A DNA stretch of 64,000 bases, taken from positions 1,364,001 through 1,428,000 of the forward strand of contig NZ_CP162412.1 in NCBI RefSeq assembly GCF_040931995.1. Reading direction: 5' to 3'. Under the pieces are notes generated by a model that was not told the DNA's origin, searched no databases, and saw only the letters and a program-made list of their open reading frames with translations. Numbering within the stretch: position 1 is the stretch's first letter; each line of letters opens with the position of its first letter. The position numbers and the translations under genes were made by a program. Below, piece by piece: positions 19,179 to 28,589 of the stretch. Source of the DNA: Pelagovum sp. HNIBRBA483 (GTDB taxonomy: Bacteria > Pseudomonadota > Alphaproteobacteria > Rhodobacterales > Rhodobacteraceae).

Positions 19179-22037
19179 ATGGCTGAGTTAAAGAAGATCG
19201 AAGTTCGCGGCGCGCGCGAGCATAATCTCAAGAACATCGATGTGGATATTCCGCGTGATGAACTTGTGGTGATTACCGGCCTTTCAGGGTCTGGCAAGTC
19301 CAGCCTAGCCTTCGATACGATCTACGCCGAAGGACAGCGCCGCTATGTGGAAAGCCTTTCGGCCTACGCGCGCCAGTTCCTTGATATGATGGAAAAGCCA
19401 GACGTTGATCATATCAGCGGCCTCAGTCCTGCAATTTCTATCGAGCAAAAGACGACGAGCAAGAACCCGCGTTCGACGGTTGGTACTGTCACCGAGATTT
19501 ACGATTATATGCGTCTGCTTTTTGCCCGTGTCGGGACACCCTACAGCCCGGCGACCGGTCTTCCGATCGAAGCGCAGCAGGTACAGGATATGGTTGATCG
19601 TGTCATGACCATGGAGGAGGGCACGCGCGGTTATCTGCTCGCGCCGATCGTCAGGGATCGCAAAGGCGAATACCGCAAAGAGTTTTTGGAACTGCGGAAG
19701 CAGGGTTTCCAACGTGTAAAGGTTAATGGCGCGTTCTACGAGTTGGATGAGCCGCCAACACTCGACAAGAAATTTCGACATGACATCGACGTTGTCGTGG
19801 ATCGAATCGTGGTGCGGGATGGGCTTGAGACACGCTTGGCTGATAGTTTCCGAACAGCGCTGGACCTTGCAGACGGTATCGCGATTTTGGAGACGGCCCC
19901 GAAGGACGGCGACCCGGAGCGGATCACCTTCAGTGAGAATTTCGCTTGTCCGGTCAGTGGTTTCACCATCCCCGAGATTGAGCCGCGTTTGTTTTCGTTT
20001 AACGCGCCTTTCGGTGCCTGCCCAGAATGTGATGGTCTTGGCGTAGAGTTGTTCTTTGACGAGCGTCTTGTCGTTCCCGACGTTGTCTTGAAAATCAGCG
20101 ATGGCGCCTTGGCGCCGTGGAGAAAGGGTAAGAGTCCTTATTTCCTCCAAACAATTCAGGCCATTGCGAAGCATTATGAATTCGACGCGAATGCGCGATG
20201 GAAAGATTTGCCGGCCCATGTGCAGCAAGTCTTTCTTTATGGGTCGAACGGTGAGGAGATTCAGTTCAGATACGATGAGGGCGGCCGTGTCTATCAGGTT
20301 AAGCGCGCGTTTGAAGGGGTTATCCCCAATATGGAAAGGCGCTATCGCGAAACCGATTCCAATTGGGTTCGCGAAGAGTTTGAGCAGTATCAGAATAACC
20401 GCTCATGCGGCGCCTGTGGCGGGCATCGGCTTCGTGAAGAAGCACTGGCAGTAAAGATCGCCGGCTGTCATATCGGTGACGTTGTCAAAATGTCGATCAA
20501 AGAGGCGCTCGTTTGGATTGAAGCCGCGCCAGAATCTCTTTCAGCGCAGAAGAACGAGATTGGTAAGGCCATTTTGAAAGAGATCCGTGAACGGCTTGGC
20601 TTCCTGAACAACGTGGGTCTAGATTACCTGACTTTGAGCCGAAATGCGGGGACTCTTTCCGGTGGTGAAAGTCAACGGATCCGTTTGGCAAGCCAGATTG
20701 GGTCAGGTCTGACAGGGGTGCTCTATGTGCTCGATGAGCCATCGATCGGACTGCATCAGCGTGATAACGATCGGCTGCTGACCACACTTAAAAATCTGCG
20801 CGATCAGGGCAATACCGTGATCGTTGTCGAGCATGACGAAGAGGCGATCCGCGAGGCGGATTATGTTTTTGATATCGGCCCAGGTGCTGGTGTTCATGGG
20901 GGGCAAGTCGTGGCTTGCGGAACCCCTGCCGAGATAATGGAAAATAAAGCGAGCGTCACAGGTGACTATCTTGCAGGGCGTAAGGCGATTGAAGTCCCCA
21001 AGCTGCGTAGAGATGGCAACAGTAAGGAGCTCGTCGTCGTCAAGGCAACTGGAAATAACCTCCAATCCGTGACGGCGCATTTCCCGCTCGGCAAATTTGT
21101 TTGTGTTTCGGGTGTTTCCGGCGGTGGTAAGTCCACGCTGACGATCGAGACATTGTTCAAAACGGCTTCGATGAAACTGAACGGTGCGCGGCAAACACCG
21201 GCTCCATGCGAGACGATCAAAGGGCTGGAACATCTCGATAAGGTGATTGACATTGATCAGCGCCCGATCGGCAGAACCCCGCGCTCGAACCCCGCCACAT
21301 ACACTGGCGCATTTACGCCAATTCGCGATTGGTTCGCTGGGCTGCCGGAAGCCAAGGCGCGGGGATATAAGCCCGGTCGCTTCTCATTTAACGTGAAGGG
21401 TGGCCGCTGTGAGGCCTGCCAAGGCGATGGTGTTATCAAGATCGAGATGCACTTCCTGCCCGACGTTTATGTGGAATGCGAAACCTGCAAAGGAGCGCGC
21501 TACAATCGGGAAACGTTGGAGATCAAGTTCAAGGGCAAGTCCATTGCCGATGTTCTTGATATGACGGTGGAGGAAGCGCAGGATTTCTTCCGCGCGGTGC
21601 CTTCAATTCGCGAGAAAATGGATGCATTGATGCGCGTCGGGCTGGGCTACATCAAGGTTGGCCAGCAGGCGACGACCTTGTCAGGCGGAGAGGCGCAGCG
21701 GGTCAAGCTTTCCAAAGAACTTGCGAAACGGTCGACGGGCCGAACGCTGTACATCTTGGACGAGCCAACGACCGGCCTGCACTTTGAGGATGTTCGGAAA
21801 CTACTCGAAGTGCTTCACGAACTTGTCGAGCAAGGGAACTCGGTGGTCGTGATCGAACATAACCTCGACGTGATCAAAACCGCGGATTGGATTATTGATA
21901 TCGGGCCAGAGGGCGGTGATGGCGGCGGGCAGATTGTGGCTGAAGGAACACCTGAGGTGGTTGCTGAAAATGCTGACAGTCACACAGGGCGCTATCTCAA
22001 ACCGATGTTGAAATCACGCTCTGTCGCGGCTGAGTAG
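19179..22037 (+). CDS. uvrA: Excinuclease ABC subunit A
   Basis: The damage-sensing ATPase of nucleotide excision repair, acting with UvrB and UvrC. It has two ABC modules: the first Walker A is [10 protein letters not shown] near residue 32 and the second is [10 protein letters not shown] near 650; signature motifs LSGGESQR and LSGGEAQR are present. Zinc-finger cysteines appear as CPECDG and CGACGG in the first half and CEACQGDG with CETCKG in the second. The 952 residues are full length. A LexA box lies in the promoter, so it should be DNA-damage induced. Confidence 0.98.
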   Translation: MAELKKIEVRGAREHNLKNIDVDIPRDELVVITGLSGSGKSSLAFDTIYAEGQRRYVESLSAYARQFLDMMEKPDVDHISGLSPAISIEQKTTSKNPRSTVGTVTEIYDYMRLLFARVGTPYSPATGLPIEAQQVQDMVDRVMTMEEGTRGYLLAPIVRDRKGEYRKEFLELRKQGFQRVKVNGAFYELDEPPTLDKKFRHDIDVVVDRIVVRDGLETRLADSFRTALDLADGIAILETAPKDGDPERITFSENFACPVSGFTIPEIEPRLFSFNAPFGACPECDGLGVELFFDERLVVPDVVLKISDGALAPWRKGKSPYFLQTIQAIAKHYEFDANARWKDLPAHVQQVFLYGSNGEEIQFRYDEGGRVYQVKRAFEGVIPNMERRYRETDSNWVREEFEQYQNNRSCGACGGHRLREEALAVKIAGCHIGDVVKMSIKEALVWIEAAPESLSAQKNEIGKAILKEIRERLGFLNNVGLDYLTLSRNAGTLSGGESQRIRLASQIGSGLTGVLYVLDEPSIGLHQRDNDRLLTTLKNLRDQGNTVIVVEHDEEAIREADYVFDIGPGAGVHGGQVVACGTPAEIMENKASVTGDYLAGRKAIEVPKLRRDGNSKELVVVKATGNNLQSVTAHFPLGKFVCVSGVSGGGKSTLTIETLFKTASMKLNGARQTPAPCETIKGLEHLDKVIDIDQRPIGRTPRSNPATYTGAFTPIRDWFAGLPEAKARGYKPGRFSFNVKGGRCEACQGDGVIKIEMHFLPDVYVECETCKGARYNRETLEIKFKGKSIADVLDMTVEEAQDFFRAVPSIREKMDALMRVGLGYIKVGQQATTLSGGEAQRVKLSKELAKRSTGRTLYILDEPTTGLHFEDVRKLLEVLHELVEQGNSVVVIEHNLDVIKTADWIIDIGPEGGDGGGQIVAEGTPEVVAENADSHTGRYLKPMLKSRSVAAE

Positions 22038-22086
22038 AGTCAGATTTTCCGGCGGTCTGGGAGCAGCATTTCGCTTTTCTTTTTGG

Positions 22087-23436
22087 CTACTCTTCGACGA
22101 GACGAAGAATGGTTGCCGACATCGCAGGAATTGATGGGCCGAGTGAGCCGTATATCGCTTCCCATGTGCCCAGTGGTATGGGCGGCAAGGCGGCTTCTTC
22201 CTCGCTTCGATTTATAGCGAGCATCATGTTGCCACGCCGGAGTAGAAGAAGACCGGCATTCGCGTGAACGATATCGACCGGCCCTTTGCGCATGTCTGTG
22301 AATGAGTGGCGGATACGGACGAGGGTCGCAACGTCCGCCTTCAACTCGCTATCCTCCGCCCGCTCCCAAGGCATATCTTCTCGGTTGTCGGGCCACGGGC
22401 CGCCGCGTCTTCCTAATTCCTCGCCCCAAGAGATCACGGGGGGGCCTTCCGCGAACATCAAGAGCGCGAATGCGAGTCTGATTTTCCGTTCGTCGCCCCG
22501 AAGCATTGCGAGCAACATCGGCATGTCGTGGTTCGAAAGGAATGGCGCGAGAGTGTAGCCGTTCTCCACATCATGGCGGGAGCGGAAATAGCGTGCGTAG
22601 CGGTCAGCTTGCTCGACATTGGTGAGAAACTTGAGTGTTCGGTCCCTAAAGGAAAAGTCGAACAGGGCATCAGCGTGGTCGGCTGCGAATACAGGCTTCG
22701 CGAGGTATTTGTCACCATCCCAAAGTTCGGCGAGGAGGAAAAAATCCTCGCCCAGATAGCGTTTTGTTAGGGCGCGGTGTTCGGCCCAGAAGTCACTCTC
22801 AATATGTTTGAACGTATCAAGACGGAAGCCGTCAATGCCGGTTCTAAGGGCGAGGCCTATATGAGCATTGAATAGATGTTCGCGTACTTCTGCCAGCTCG
22901 GTGCGTAAATCGGGTAGCCCGGCAAGACAGAGCGTGATTTCGTCACCGCCGCATTCGTCGTCCTGACGCAGCCATTCCGGCCGGCTTGTTGTCCAGTCTG
23001 CGCCATAGCCGACATGGTTGTAGACAACATCGAGGATCACACGGATGCCGTTCTGGTGGGCGACGTTGACCAGATTGCGCAGGTCATCCTCGCTGCCGTA
23101 ACGCGGATCGAGTACTGTAAAATCGTCCGCCCAGTAGCCGTGATGCCCGTGGAAGGGCGTTCCGTCGCTATCAATTGGTGTTTGGACCTGTTGGACGACA
23201 GGTGTGATCCAGAGGGAGGTGACACCAAGATCTGCCAAATATTCGATCCGATTGGCTAGCCCGACAAGATCGCCGCCATGAAAGGCGAGCGGGTTTTCAA
23301 GATCGACGGTTTGATTGTTGGTCGGGTCACCGTCAGCGAAGCGGTCAATCATCGCGAAATAGATTACTTCGTCGCGCCAGTCGGCATGTGCAGGAAGCGC
23401 CGAAAGGGTGAGTAGGGCAGCGAGCCAGCGCAGCAT
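22087..23436 (-). CDS. Alpha-amylase family glycoside hydrolase (GH13), secreted
   Basis: A periplasmic or secreted alpha-glucan hydrolase. A signal peptide covers about residues 1-18 (ends AHA-DW). The GH13 barrel shows VILDVVYNHVG (region I), GIDGFRLDTFKH with the nucleophile Asp (region II), LLAELWDGD with the acid/base Glu (region III) and FLSNHDM (region IV). It is 449 residues long and complete. It stands alone, without maltose transport genes near it. Two palindromes in the 210 bp upstream are candidate operators. It converges on uvrA with only 49 bp between stops and no clear terminator. Confidence 0.92.
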   Translation of the reverse strand: MLRWLAALLTLSALPAHADWRDEVIYFAMIDRFADGDPTNNQTVDLENPLAFHGGDLVGLANRIEYLADLGVTSLWITPVVQQVQTPIDSDGTPFHGHHGYWADDFTVLDPRYGSEDDLRNLVNVAHQNGIRVILDVVYNHVGYGADWTTSRPEWLRQDDECGGDEITLCLAGLPDLRTELAEVREHLFNAHIGLALRTGIDGFRLDTFKHIESDFWAEHRALTKRYLGEDFFLLAELWDGDKYLAKPVFAADHADALFDFSFRDRTLKFLTNVEQADRYARYFRSRHDVENGYTLAPFLSNHDMPMLLAMLRGDERKIRLAFALLMFAEGPPVISWGEELGRRGGPWPDNREDMPWERAEDSELKADVATLVRIRHSFTDMRKGPVDIVHANAGLLLLRRGNMMLAINRSEEEAALPPIPLGTWEAIYGSLGPSIPAMSATILRLVEE

Positions 23437-23452
23437 GTGACCTCCAGAGTGC

Positions 23453-23467
23453 GTGCAAATATTGCAC
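23453..23467. promoter_or_regulatory. Palindrome upstream of the GH13 gene, candidate operator
   Basis: GTGCAA-ATA-TTGCAC, a 6-3-6 inverted repeat lying 17 bp before the amylase start codon. The TTGCA half-site is typical of LacI/GalR-family operators, but the regulator is not identified. Confidence 0.4.
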
Positions 23468-23546
23468 TTTGGCGCATGTTTAGCCTGTGTCAGTAGAGAA
23501 GGTCGAGAGCAATCGGTATCAGGTCAAAAATCCGAATTTCATGTGA

Positions 23547-23564
23547 TGTAATGTTTGCATTACA
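23547..23564. promoter_or_regulatory. Second palindrome upstream of the GH13 gene
   Basis: TGTAATG-TTTG-CATTACA, a perfect 7-4-7 inverted repeat about 110 bp before the amylase start, between it and the mmsA terminator. It may be a distal operator; no function is proven. Confidence 0.35.
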
Positions 23565-23603
23565 GATGATGTTTCCGCGAATGTTTTTGCATTTAAAATG
23601 AAA

Positions 23604-23625
23604 CGGGCCACCGCTTGGTGACCCG
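23604..23625 (-). terminator. Terminator of mmsA
   Basis: On the minus strand a CGGGTCACC / GGTGGCCCG stem (one wobble) with a four-base loop is followed by TTTCATTTT, 25 bp after the mmsA stop. Confidence 0.7.
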
Positions 23626-23649
23626 CTATCTTTTTTGCCGATAAAGCGA

Positions 23650-25149
23650 TCAGTCCATCGCCTTAAAGTTGAATTCTCCGCCTTCCTTGATTCCTGAGAA
23701 CCAACGCGCAGTCACTGTTTTTGTCTTTGTATAGAAGCGGAACGCATCGGGACCATATTGGTTCAAATCACCGAAAGCTGATTTCTTCCACCCGCCAAAG
23801 GTGTGATAGCTCAGCGGCACCGGAATGGGGAAGTTGATCCCGACCATGCCGACATTAACGCGATGTGCGAAATCGCGCGCGGTGTCGCCATCCGCAGTGT
23901 AGATCGCGGTGCCATTGCCGTAGTCATTGTCGATGATCAGCTGGAGAGCGTCTTCATAGGTGTCCATGCGAACCGTCGATAGGACCGGACCGAAGATCTC
24001 CTGCTTGTAGATTTCCATATCGGGCGTGACATTATCAAACAGGGTCGGCCCAACGAAAAAGCCGTTTTCGTAGCCCTGAAGAGAGAAATCACGGCCGTCG
24101 GTTACGAGCGTTGCACCCTGATCGATACCGGAATTGATGAGCCCCAGAACGCGCTCCTTGGCTTGAGCCGTGATCAGCGGGCCGTAGTCGATGTCTTCAC
24201 CCGCAGTGTAGGGGCCGACGCGCAGCTTTTCGATCCGCGGCAGGAGTTTATCGATCAGCCGATCGGCCGTTTCCTGTCCGACCGGCACAGCGACGGAGAT
24301 TGCCATGCAGCGTTCGCCGGCCGCGCCGTAGCTTGCGCCGACCAGCGCATCGGCCGCTTTGTCGAGGTCCGCATCGGGCATAATGATCATATGGTTTTTC
24401 GCACCACCAAAACATTGCGCCCGCTTGCCGTTCGACGCGGCGCGGCCATAAATGTATTGAGCGATTGGCGTGGAGCCGACAAAGCCTACAGCCTGAATTG
24501 TTTCGTTGTCGAGGATCGCATCCACGGCTTCCTTGTCGCCATTGACGACCTGAAGGACGCCATCAGGTAAGCCCGCTTCCTGAAGCAGTTCTGCGAGCAT
24601 GATCGAAGTGGAAGGAGTCCGTTCAGATGGCTTCAGGATCATCGCATTGCCCGAAGCGAGGGCAGGGGCCATTTTCCAAAGTGGGATCATTGCAGGGAAG
24701 TTGAACGGGGTAATGCCTGCAACCACACCCAGAGGCTGGCGCAGGGAATAGAGGTCAATGCCCGGGCCGCCGTCATCGGTGAATTCGCCCTTGAGCATGT
24801 GCGGTGCGCCCATGCAGACTTCCACAACCTCAAGTCCGCGCTGCACATCGCCACGAGCGTCGGGAAGGGTTTTCCCATGTTCACGGCTGACGCATTCGGC
24901 CAGTTTGTCCATGTTTTCGTTTATCAGTTGGCCGAATTTCATCATAACGCGCGCGCGGCGTTGAGGGTTTGTTGCTCCCCAAGCGATTTGCGCTTTTGCT
25001 GCGTCCTCCACGGCGGCGTTGAGTTCGGCAGGCGTAGCAAGCGGAAGCCGCGCTTGGATTTCGCCTGTTGCCGGATTGAAGACATCAGCGAACCTGCCTG
25101 AGGTGTCGGCGACGCGCTTACCGTTGATGAAATGGGTTAGTTCTTCCAT
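23650..25149 (-). CDS. mmsA: Methylmalonate-semialdehyde dehydrogenase (CoA-acylating)
   Basis: Oxidises methylmalonate semialdehyde to propionyl-CoA, or malonate semialdehyde to acetyl-CoA, in valine and inositol or beta-alanine breakdown. Aldehyde dehydrogenase motifs are seen: GITPFNFPAMIP, FVGSTPIAQYIY, the GGAKNH segment typical of MmsA, and GAAGERCMA with the catalytic Cys. Its 499 residues match the family. The frame extends to 25185, but ATG 25149 has AAGGGGGG upstream and gives the usual MEELTHFINGK start. A LysR-type gene is divergent from it and probably regulates it. Confidence 0.95.
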   Translation of the reverse strand: MEELTHFINGKRVADTSGRFADVFNPATGEIQARLPLATPAELNAAVEDAAKAQIAWGATNPQRRARVMMKFGQLINENMDKLAECVSREHGKTLPDARGDVQRGLEVVEVCMGAPHMLKGEFTDDGGPGIDLYSLRQPLGVVAGITPFNFPAMIPLWKMAPALASGNAMILKPSERTPSTSIMLAELLQEAGLPDGVLQVVNGDKEAVDAILDNETIQAVGFVGSTPIAQYIYGRAASNGKRAQCFGGAKNHMIIMPDADLDKAADALVGASYGAAGERCMAISVAVPVGQETADRLIDKLLPRIEKLRVGPYTAGEDIDYGPLITAQAKERVLGLINSGIDQGATLVTDGRDFSLQGYENGFFVGPTLFDNVTPDMEIYKQEIFGPVLSTVRMDTYEDALQLIIDNDYGNGTAIYTADGDTARDFAHRVNVGMVGINFPIPVPLSYHTFGGWKKSAFGDLNQYGPDAFRFYTKTKTVTARWFSGIKEGGEFNFKAMD

Positions 25150-25233
25150 GGGATTGCCCCCCTTGCGATTTGGATTTGGCGTCACAGTAGTATTGCGTTT
25201 TCGCTATATAAAGGGAAAATATCGAAAACTAAT

Positions 25234-25249
25234 TTTGCATTAATGCAAA
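25234..25249. promoter_or_regulatory. 16-bp perfect palindrome in the mmsA/lysR gap
   Basis: TTTGCATTAATGCAAA is a perfect palindrome and contains a T-N11-A core as expected for a LysR-type regulator. It overlaps the AAAGG ribosome site of the LysR gene (TTG start at 25261) and lies 85 bp before mmsA, so it could repress the regulator and activate mmsA. Confidence 0.6.
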
Positions 25250-25260
25250 GGAACGCGACG

Positions 25261-26139
25261 TTGAATTGGGATGATGTAAGGGTGTTTCTGGCGGTGGCGC
25301 GGGGGGAAAGCTTGTCACGAGCTGCGCCGGTTCTGAAGATGGATGTTGCGACGGTTAGTCGTCGTATTGCGCGGCTCGAGGAAAGCATCGGCGGGACGTT
25401 GTTTGTGAAATCGCCAAGCGGGTATGCGATGACCGAACTGGGAAGCCGGATTTTCGAGCGGGCCGTGGGTGCGGAGGATGTGCTTTCACAGGCGTTTGAC
25501 GAGGGACAGTTCCAATCCAGTGGACTGAGGGGCCAGATTAGGATTGGTGCGCCGGATGGGTGTGCCAATTTCCTGTTGCCACAGGTTTGTGCGCGCATTC
25601 GGGAGGAAAACCCAGAACTCGAAATGCAGATCCTCGCTCTGCCTCGCGTGGTGAACCTCTCCAAGCGCGAGGCGGATATTGCAATTACAGTTAGCCCCCC
25701 ACAGGCGGGGAGGCTATTGGTACAAAAGATAACAGACTATCACCTTCATCTTGCGATGCGCTCCGATGAAGATGTCCCAAAAAGCAAGGAAGATCTGAGG
25801 GCGCGCACGATTGTGGGCTACATCCCCGATATGATCTTTGACAGCGAACTGGATTACCTAGGCGAACTGGGAACAGGTGCCGTGCAAATGGCATCGAACT
25901 CCGTGGCGGTCCAGTTGCAGATGCTCCGGCAAGGGGGCATCGGCTTTGTGCATGACTTCGCCTTACCGTTTGCGCCGGAGTTAGTGCGAACGTTTACGCA
26001 CGCGGTTTCCCTGAAGCGATCTTTCTACCTGGTGCGTCATGCGGCGGACAGGCGGTCCGAACGTATGCGGCAGATTGCGGGGCTTTTGCAGCGCGAAATT
26101 CGGAGTGAAGTTGAAAGCCTCGAAGCACTGGTGCCTTGA
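25261..26139 (+). CDS. LysR family transcriptional regulator, probable regulator of mmsA
   Basis: A DNA-binding regulator with an N-terminal winged helix (LSRAAPVLKMDVATVSRRIARLEE) and a C-terminal LysR substrate-binding domain. I prefer the TTG at 25261, which has AAAGGAACG upstream and gives MNWDDVRVFLAVARG, the standard family start; an ATG at 25243 in frame has no ribosome site. The gene is divergent from mmsA across 111 bp that contain a 16-bp palindrome. The ligand is unknown, perhaps a semialdehyde-pathway intermediate. Confidence 0.9.
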   Translation: MNWDDVRVFLAVARGESLSRAAPVLKMDVATVSRRIARLEESIGGTLFVKSPSGYAMTELGSRIFERAVGAEDVLSQAFDEGQFQSSGLRGQIRIGAPDGCANFLLPQVCARIREENPELEMQILALPRVVNLSKREADIAITVSPPQAGRLLVQKITDYHLHLAMRSDEDVPKSKEDLRARTIVGYIPDMIFDSELDYLGELGTGAVQMASNSVAVQLQMLRQGGIGFVHDFALPFAPELVRTFTHAVSLKRSFYLVRHAADRRSERMRQIAGLLQREIRSEVESLEALVP

Positions 26140-26194
26140 CATAGTGGCCATCCAGAGAGGACGTTGGGAGGTAGGACCAGAAGGAGATCCTCAT

Positions 26195-26629
26195 ATGCTC
26201 GTCAAACAAATCCTGAAAGCCAAGCCATTTTCAGAGATCCTGACCATTCAACCGGACGCATCACTTTCCGAAGCTGTTAAGCTTTTGTGTGAAAAGAAGA
26301 TCGGCGCGGTTGTGGTCGCTAAGGAGGTAGGGGTGCCTATGGGGATCCTCTCCGAGCGGGATGTCGTGCGTGAGTTGGGTAATCGCGGAGCGGCGTGCTT
26401 GAGCGACCTTGTTAAGGAGTACATGACCTCCAAGCTGACGACATGCACGGAAGACGACACGGCCGATGCGGTTTTGCAGATGATGACCGAAGGACGGTTC
26501 CGCCATTTGCCGGTCATGGACGGTGGAAAGATGGTCGGCTTGATCTCGATCGGTGATGTGGTCAAGGCGCGGCTTTCCGAATTGTCGATGGAGAAGGATG
26601 CGCTTCAAGGGATGATCATGGGGCATTAA
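26195..26629 (+). CDS. CBS domain-pair protein
   Basis: A 144-residue cytoplasmic protein made of two CBS motifs (about residues 8-62 and 75-130), likely binding adenine nucleotides such as AMP, ATP or NADH. SERDVVRELG in the first motif and SIGDVVKARL in the second are the typical ends. ATG 26195 has AGAAGGAGATCC upstream; the frame is open further left but inside the LysR gene. The target protein is unknown. Confidence 0.88.
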   Translation: MLVKQILKAKPFSEILTIQPDASLSEAVKLLCEKKIGAVVVAKEVGVPMGILSERDVVRELGNRGAACLSDLVKEYMTSKLTTCTEDDTADAVLQMMTEGRFRHLPVMDGGKMVGLISIGDVVKARLSELSMEKDALQGMIMGH

Positions 26630-26701
26630 GCGGCCTTGCATTCCGCTAGGTAATATAGTTGCGTGCGCGCGACGATCTGACCGGCTTAAAGGACCACGAG
26701 A

Positions 26702-27193
26702 ATGCGCATAGGACTATATCCGGGGACCTTTGATCCGGTCACTGAGGGCCATATTGATATTATTCGTCGAGCCTGCTCACTCGTTGATCGCTTGGTTATT
26801 GGCGTTGCCATTAATCGCGACAAGGGGCCACTGTTCTCATTGGAAGAGCGTGTCGAGATGATCAAAGCAGAATGCGTTCCACTTGGGAAAGAGCATGGTA
26901 CCGAAGTGGTGGTGCATCCGTTTGAAAACCTGCTGATTGATTGCGCGCGGGATGTCAATGCGACCGTGATTATCCGCGGACTGCGGGCGGTAGCGGATTT
27001 TGAATACGAGTTCCAGATGGTCGGAATGAACCGCGCTATGGATCATAGTATCGAGACTGTATTCCTTATGGCGGATGCTAAAAACCAAGCGATTGCATCG
27101 AAGCTGGTTAAGGAAATCAGTCGTTTAGGTGGTGATGTTGCAAAGTTTGTTCCGCCATCGGTCAAGGCGGCTTTGGACGAAAAGCGCAAGTAG
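26702..27193 (+). CDS. coaD: Phosphopantetheine adenylyltransferase
   Basis: Catalyses the fourth step of coenzyme A synthesis, joining 4'-phosphopantetheine and ATP to dephospho-CoA. The nucleotidyltransferase motif GTFDPVTEGHIDI (T/HxGH type) is at residues 9-21, RGLRAVADFEYE is near 90, and a C-terminal segment around SSKLVKEIS-like residues (SKLVKEISRLGGD) is seen. It is 163 residues long, as usual. A strong terminator follows. Confidence 0.96.
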   Translation: MRIGLYPGTFDPVTEGHIDIIRRACSLVDRLVIGVAINRDKGPLFSLEERVEMIKAECVPLGKEHGTEVVVHPFENLLIDCARDVNATVIIRGLRAVADFEYEFQMVGMNRAMDHSIETVFLMADAKNQAIASKLVKEISRLGGDVAKFVPPSVKAALDEKRK

Positions 27194-27216
27194 GATCAGG
27201 TTCTTAACCGACAAAA

Positions 27217-27238
27217 AAGGCCGCCCAAGGGCGGCCTT
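27217..27238. terminator. Bidirectional terminator coaD / gap
   Basis: AAGGCCGCCC / GGGCGGCCTT with an AA loop and an A6 run on the left. It lies between the convergent coaD and first gap gene and should stop both transcripts. Confidence 0.85.
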
Positions 27239-27261
27239 CGTCATGTGTTGATGGCTGGAAA

Positions 27262-28263
27262 TCAGATCAGCTTGCCCATCGCGACCGCTGTATCGGCCAT
27301 GCGGTTGGAGAAGCCCCATTCGTTGTCGTACCAGCTGAGAATGCGGCACATGGTGCCATCCATGACCTTGGTCTGGTCGAGGGCGAAGGTGGAGCTGTGC
27401 GGGTCATGATTGAAGTCAATCGAAACGTTCGGCCGGTCGGTTGCCGCGAGAACGCCTTTGAGTGCACCGTTGCTTGCGGTGACAATTGCATCGTTGATCT
27501 CTTCTACCGTCGTCGCGCGGGCGGCCGTGAAGGTGAGGTCAACAACCGAGACATTTGGTGTTGGTACGCGGATGGCAACGCCGTCCAGCTTCCCATTCAG
27601 GGCCGGAAGGACAAGGCCAACGGCCTTTGCCGCGCCTGTTGAGGTTGGGATCATCGACATTGCTGCTGCACGCGCACGGTAGAGATCTTTGTGCATTGTA
27701 TCCAAAGTCGGCTGATCGCCGGTATAACTATGGATTGTGGTCATGAAACCTTTCTCAATCCCTATCACGTCGTTCAGAACTTTTGCGACGGGGGCGAGAC
27801 AGTTCGTTGTGCAGGATGCATTGGAGATGACGAGGTCATCCGTGGTCAGTGTGTCATGGTTCACACCGTAAACGATGGTCTTGTCCGCGCCTTTGGACGG
27901 GGCGGAGACGATCACGCGCTTGGAGCCGTTTTCGAGGTGGATGGCGGCTTTCTCGCGATCAGTGAAGATCCCAGTGCATTCGAGCGCGATATCCACGCCA
28001 TCCCACGGCAGCTCGGCGGGGTTGCGGATTGCCGTGACTTCAATCGGGCCACGTCCAACGTCGATGGTGTTTTCGGTGGTTGTGACCTCGCCGGGAAAAC
28101 GGCCGTGGACGGAGTCAAAGCGGATCAAGTGGGCGTTGGTTTCAACGGGGCCAAGATCGTTGATCGCGACGACCTCGATATCGGTACGGCCGGACTCGAT
28201 AATGGCGCGAAGCACGTTGCGGCCGATGCGACCAAACCCATTGATAGCTACTTTGACGGTCAT
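27262..28263 (-). CDS. gap: Glyceraldehyde-3-phosphate dehydrogenase, type I (copy 1)
   Basis: Interconverts glyceraldehyde 3-phosphate and 1,3-bisphosphoglycerate with NAD(P). The Rossmann motif [10 protein letters not shown] is at residues 7-16, the catalytic Cys in [12 protein letters not shown] is near 152, and WYDNEWGFS is near 315. It is 333 residues long. It lies in tandem with a second gap gene with a small membrane-protein gene between them. Residue INDLGP after the second strand suggests NAD preference. The promoter region carries two TTAGCGCTAA-like palindromes. Confidence 0.96.
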   Translation of the reverse strand: MTVKVAINGFGRIGRNVLRAIIESGRTDIEVVAINDLGPVETNAHLIRFDSVHGRFPGEVTTTENTIDVGRGPIEVTAIRNPAELPWDGVDIALECTGIFTDREKAAIHLENGSKRVIVSAPSKGADKTIVYGVNHDTLTTDDLVISNASCTTNCLAPVAKVLNDVIGIEKGFMTTIHSYTGDQPTLDTMHKDLYRARAAAMSMIPTSTGAAKAVGLVLPALNGKLDGVAIRVPTPNVSVVDLTFTAARATTVEEINDAIVTASNGALKGVLAATDRPNVSIDFNHDPHSSTFALDQTKVMDGTMCRILSWYDNEWGFSNRMADTAVAMGKLI

Positions 28264-28301
28264 GTCTCTTCTCTCCGGAGGCGGAATTATGACAGGTGGA
28301 G

Positions 28302-28335
28302 TGTTGGCGCTAACATCGCGATTTTAGCGCTAACG
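28302..28335. promoter_or_regulatory. Tandem TGTTAGCGCTAACA-like operators upstream of gap copy 1
   Basis: Site A is TGTTGGCGCTAACA (28302-28315) and site B contains the perfect palindrome TTAGCGCTAA (28324-28333). Their centres are exactly 20 bp apart (two helical turns), 40-70 bp before the gap start. The CG-centred palindrome is LacI/GalR-like; related words lie upstream of the second gap gene. Confidence 0.65.
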
Positions 28336-28362
28336 TCAACAGGCGATTTCGCAGGCGCGGCA

Positions 28363-28503
28363 TCACCGCCAGAGGGCGAGAGAATTGATAAGCGAAATCA
28401 GCTTTTTAAGAAGGAGAACCGTGTAGCCCGCCGCAAAATAGAGATCAGCCGCCACGACTGCTGCTATCAGGACCAGCAAAACAATGGCTATCGGGTTCGT
28501 CAT
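28363..28503 (-). CDS. Small single-span membrane protein (46 residues)
   Basis: An unlisted short frame between the two gap genes: it starts MTNPIAIVLL, has one hydrophobic segment (about residues 4-32), a Lys-Lys pair, and ends NSLALWR. The pattern of a short acidic loop (AAD) after the helix and an aromatic-Arg end looks like a real small membrane protein rather than chance. No strong ribosome site is seen before the ATG. Function is unknown; its position suggests expression with the gap genes. Confidence 0.55.
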   Translation of the reverse strand: MTNPIAIVLLVLIAAVVAADLYFAAGYTVLLLKKLISLINSLALWR

Positions 28504-28540
28504 GAGAAGGCAGGTTTACGGCGCGTCATGCCATAAAAAT

Positions 28541-28568
28541 AGCCTGCCCTTCGTCGGAAGGACAGGCT
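28541..28568 (-). terminator. Terminator of gap copy 2
   Basis: On the minus strand a 12-bp stem (AGCCTGTCCTTC / GAAGGGCAGGCT, one wobble) with a four-base loop is followed by ATTTTTAT, right after the second gap gene. Confidence 0.8.
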
Positions 28569-28589
28569 GAAATTCTGCCACAGGTTGCT

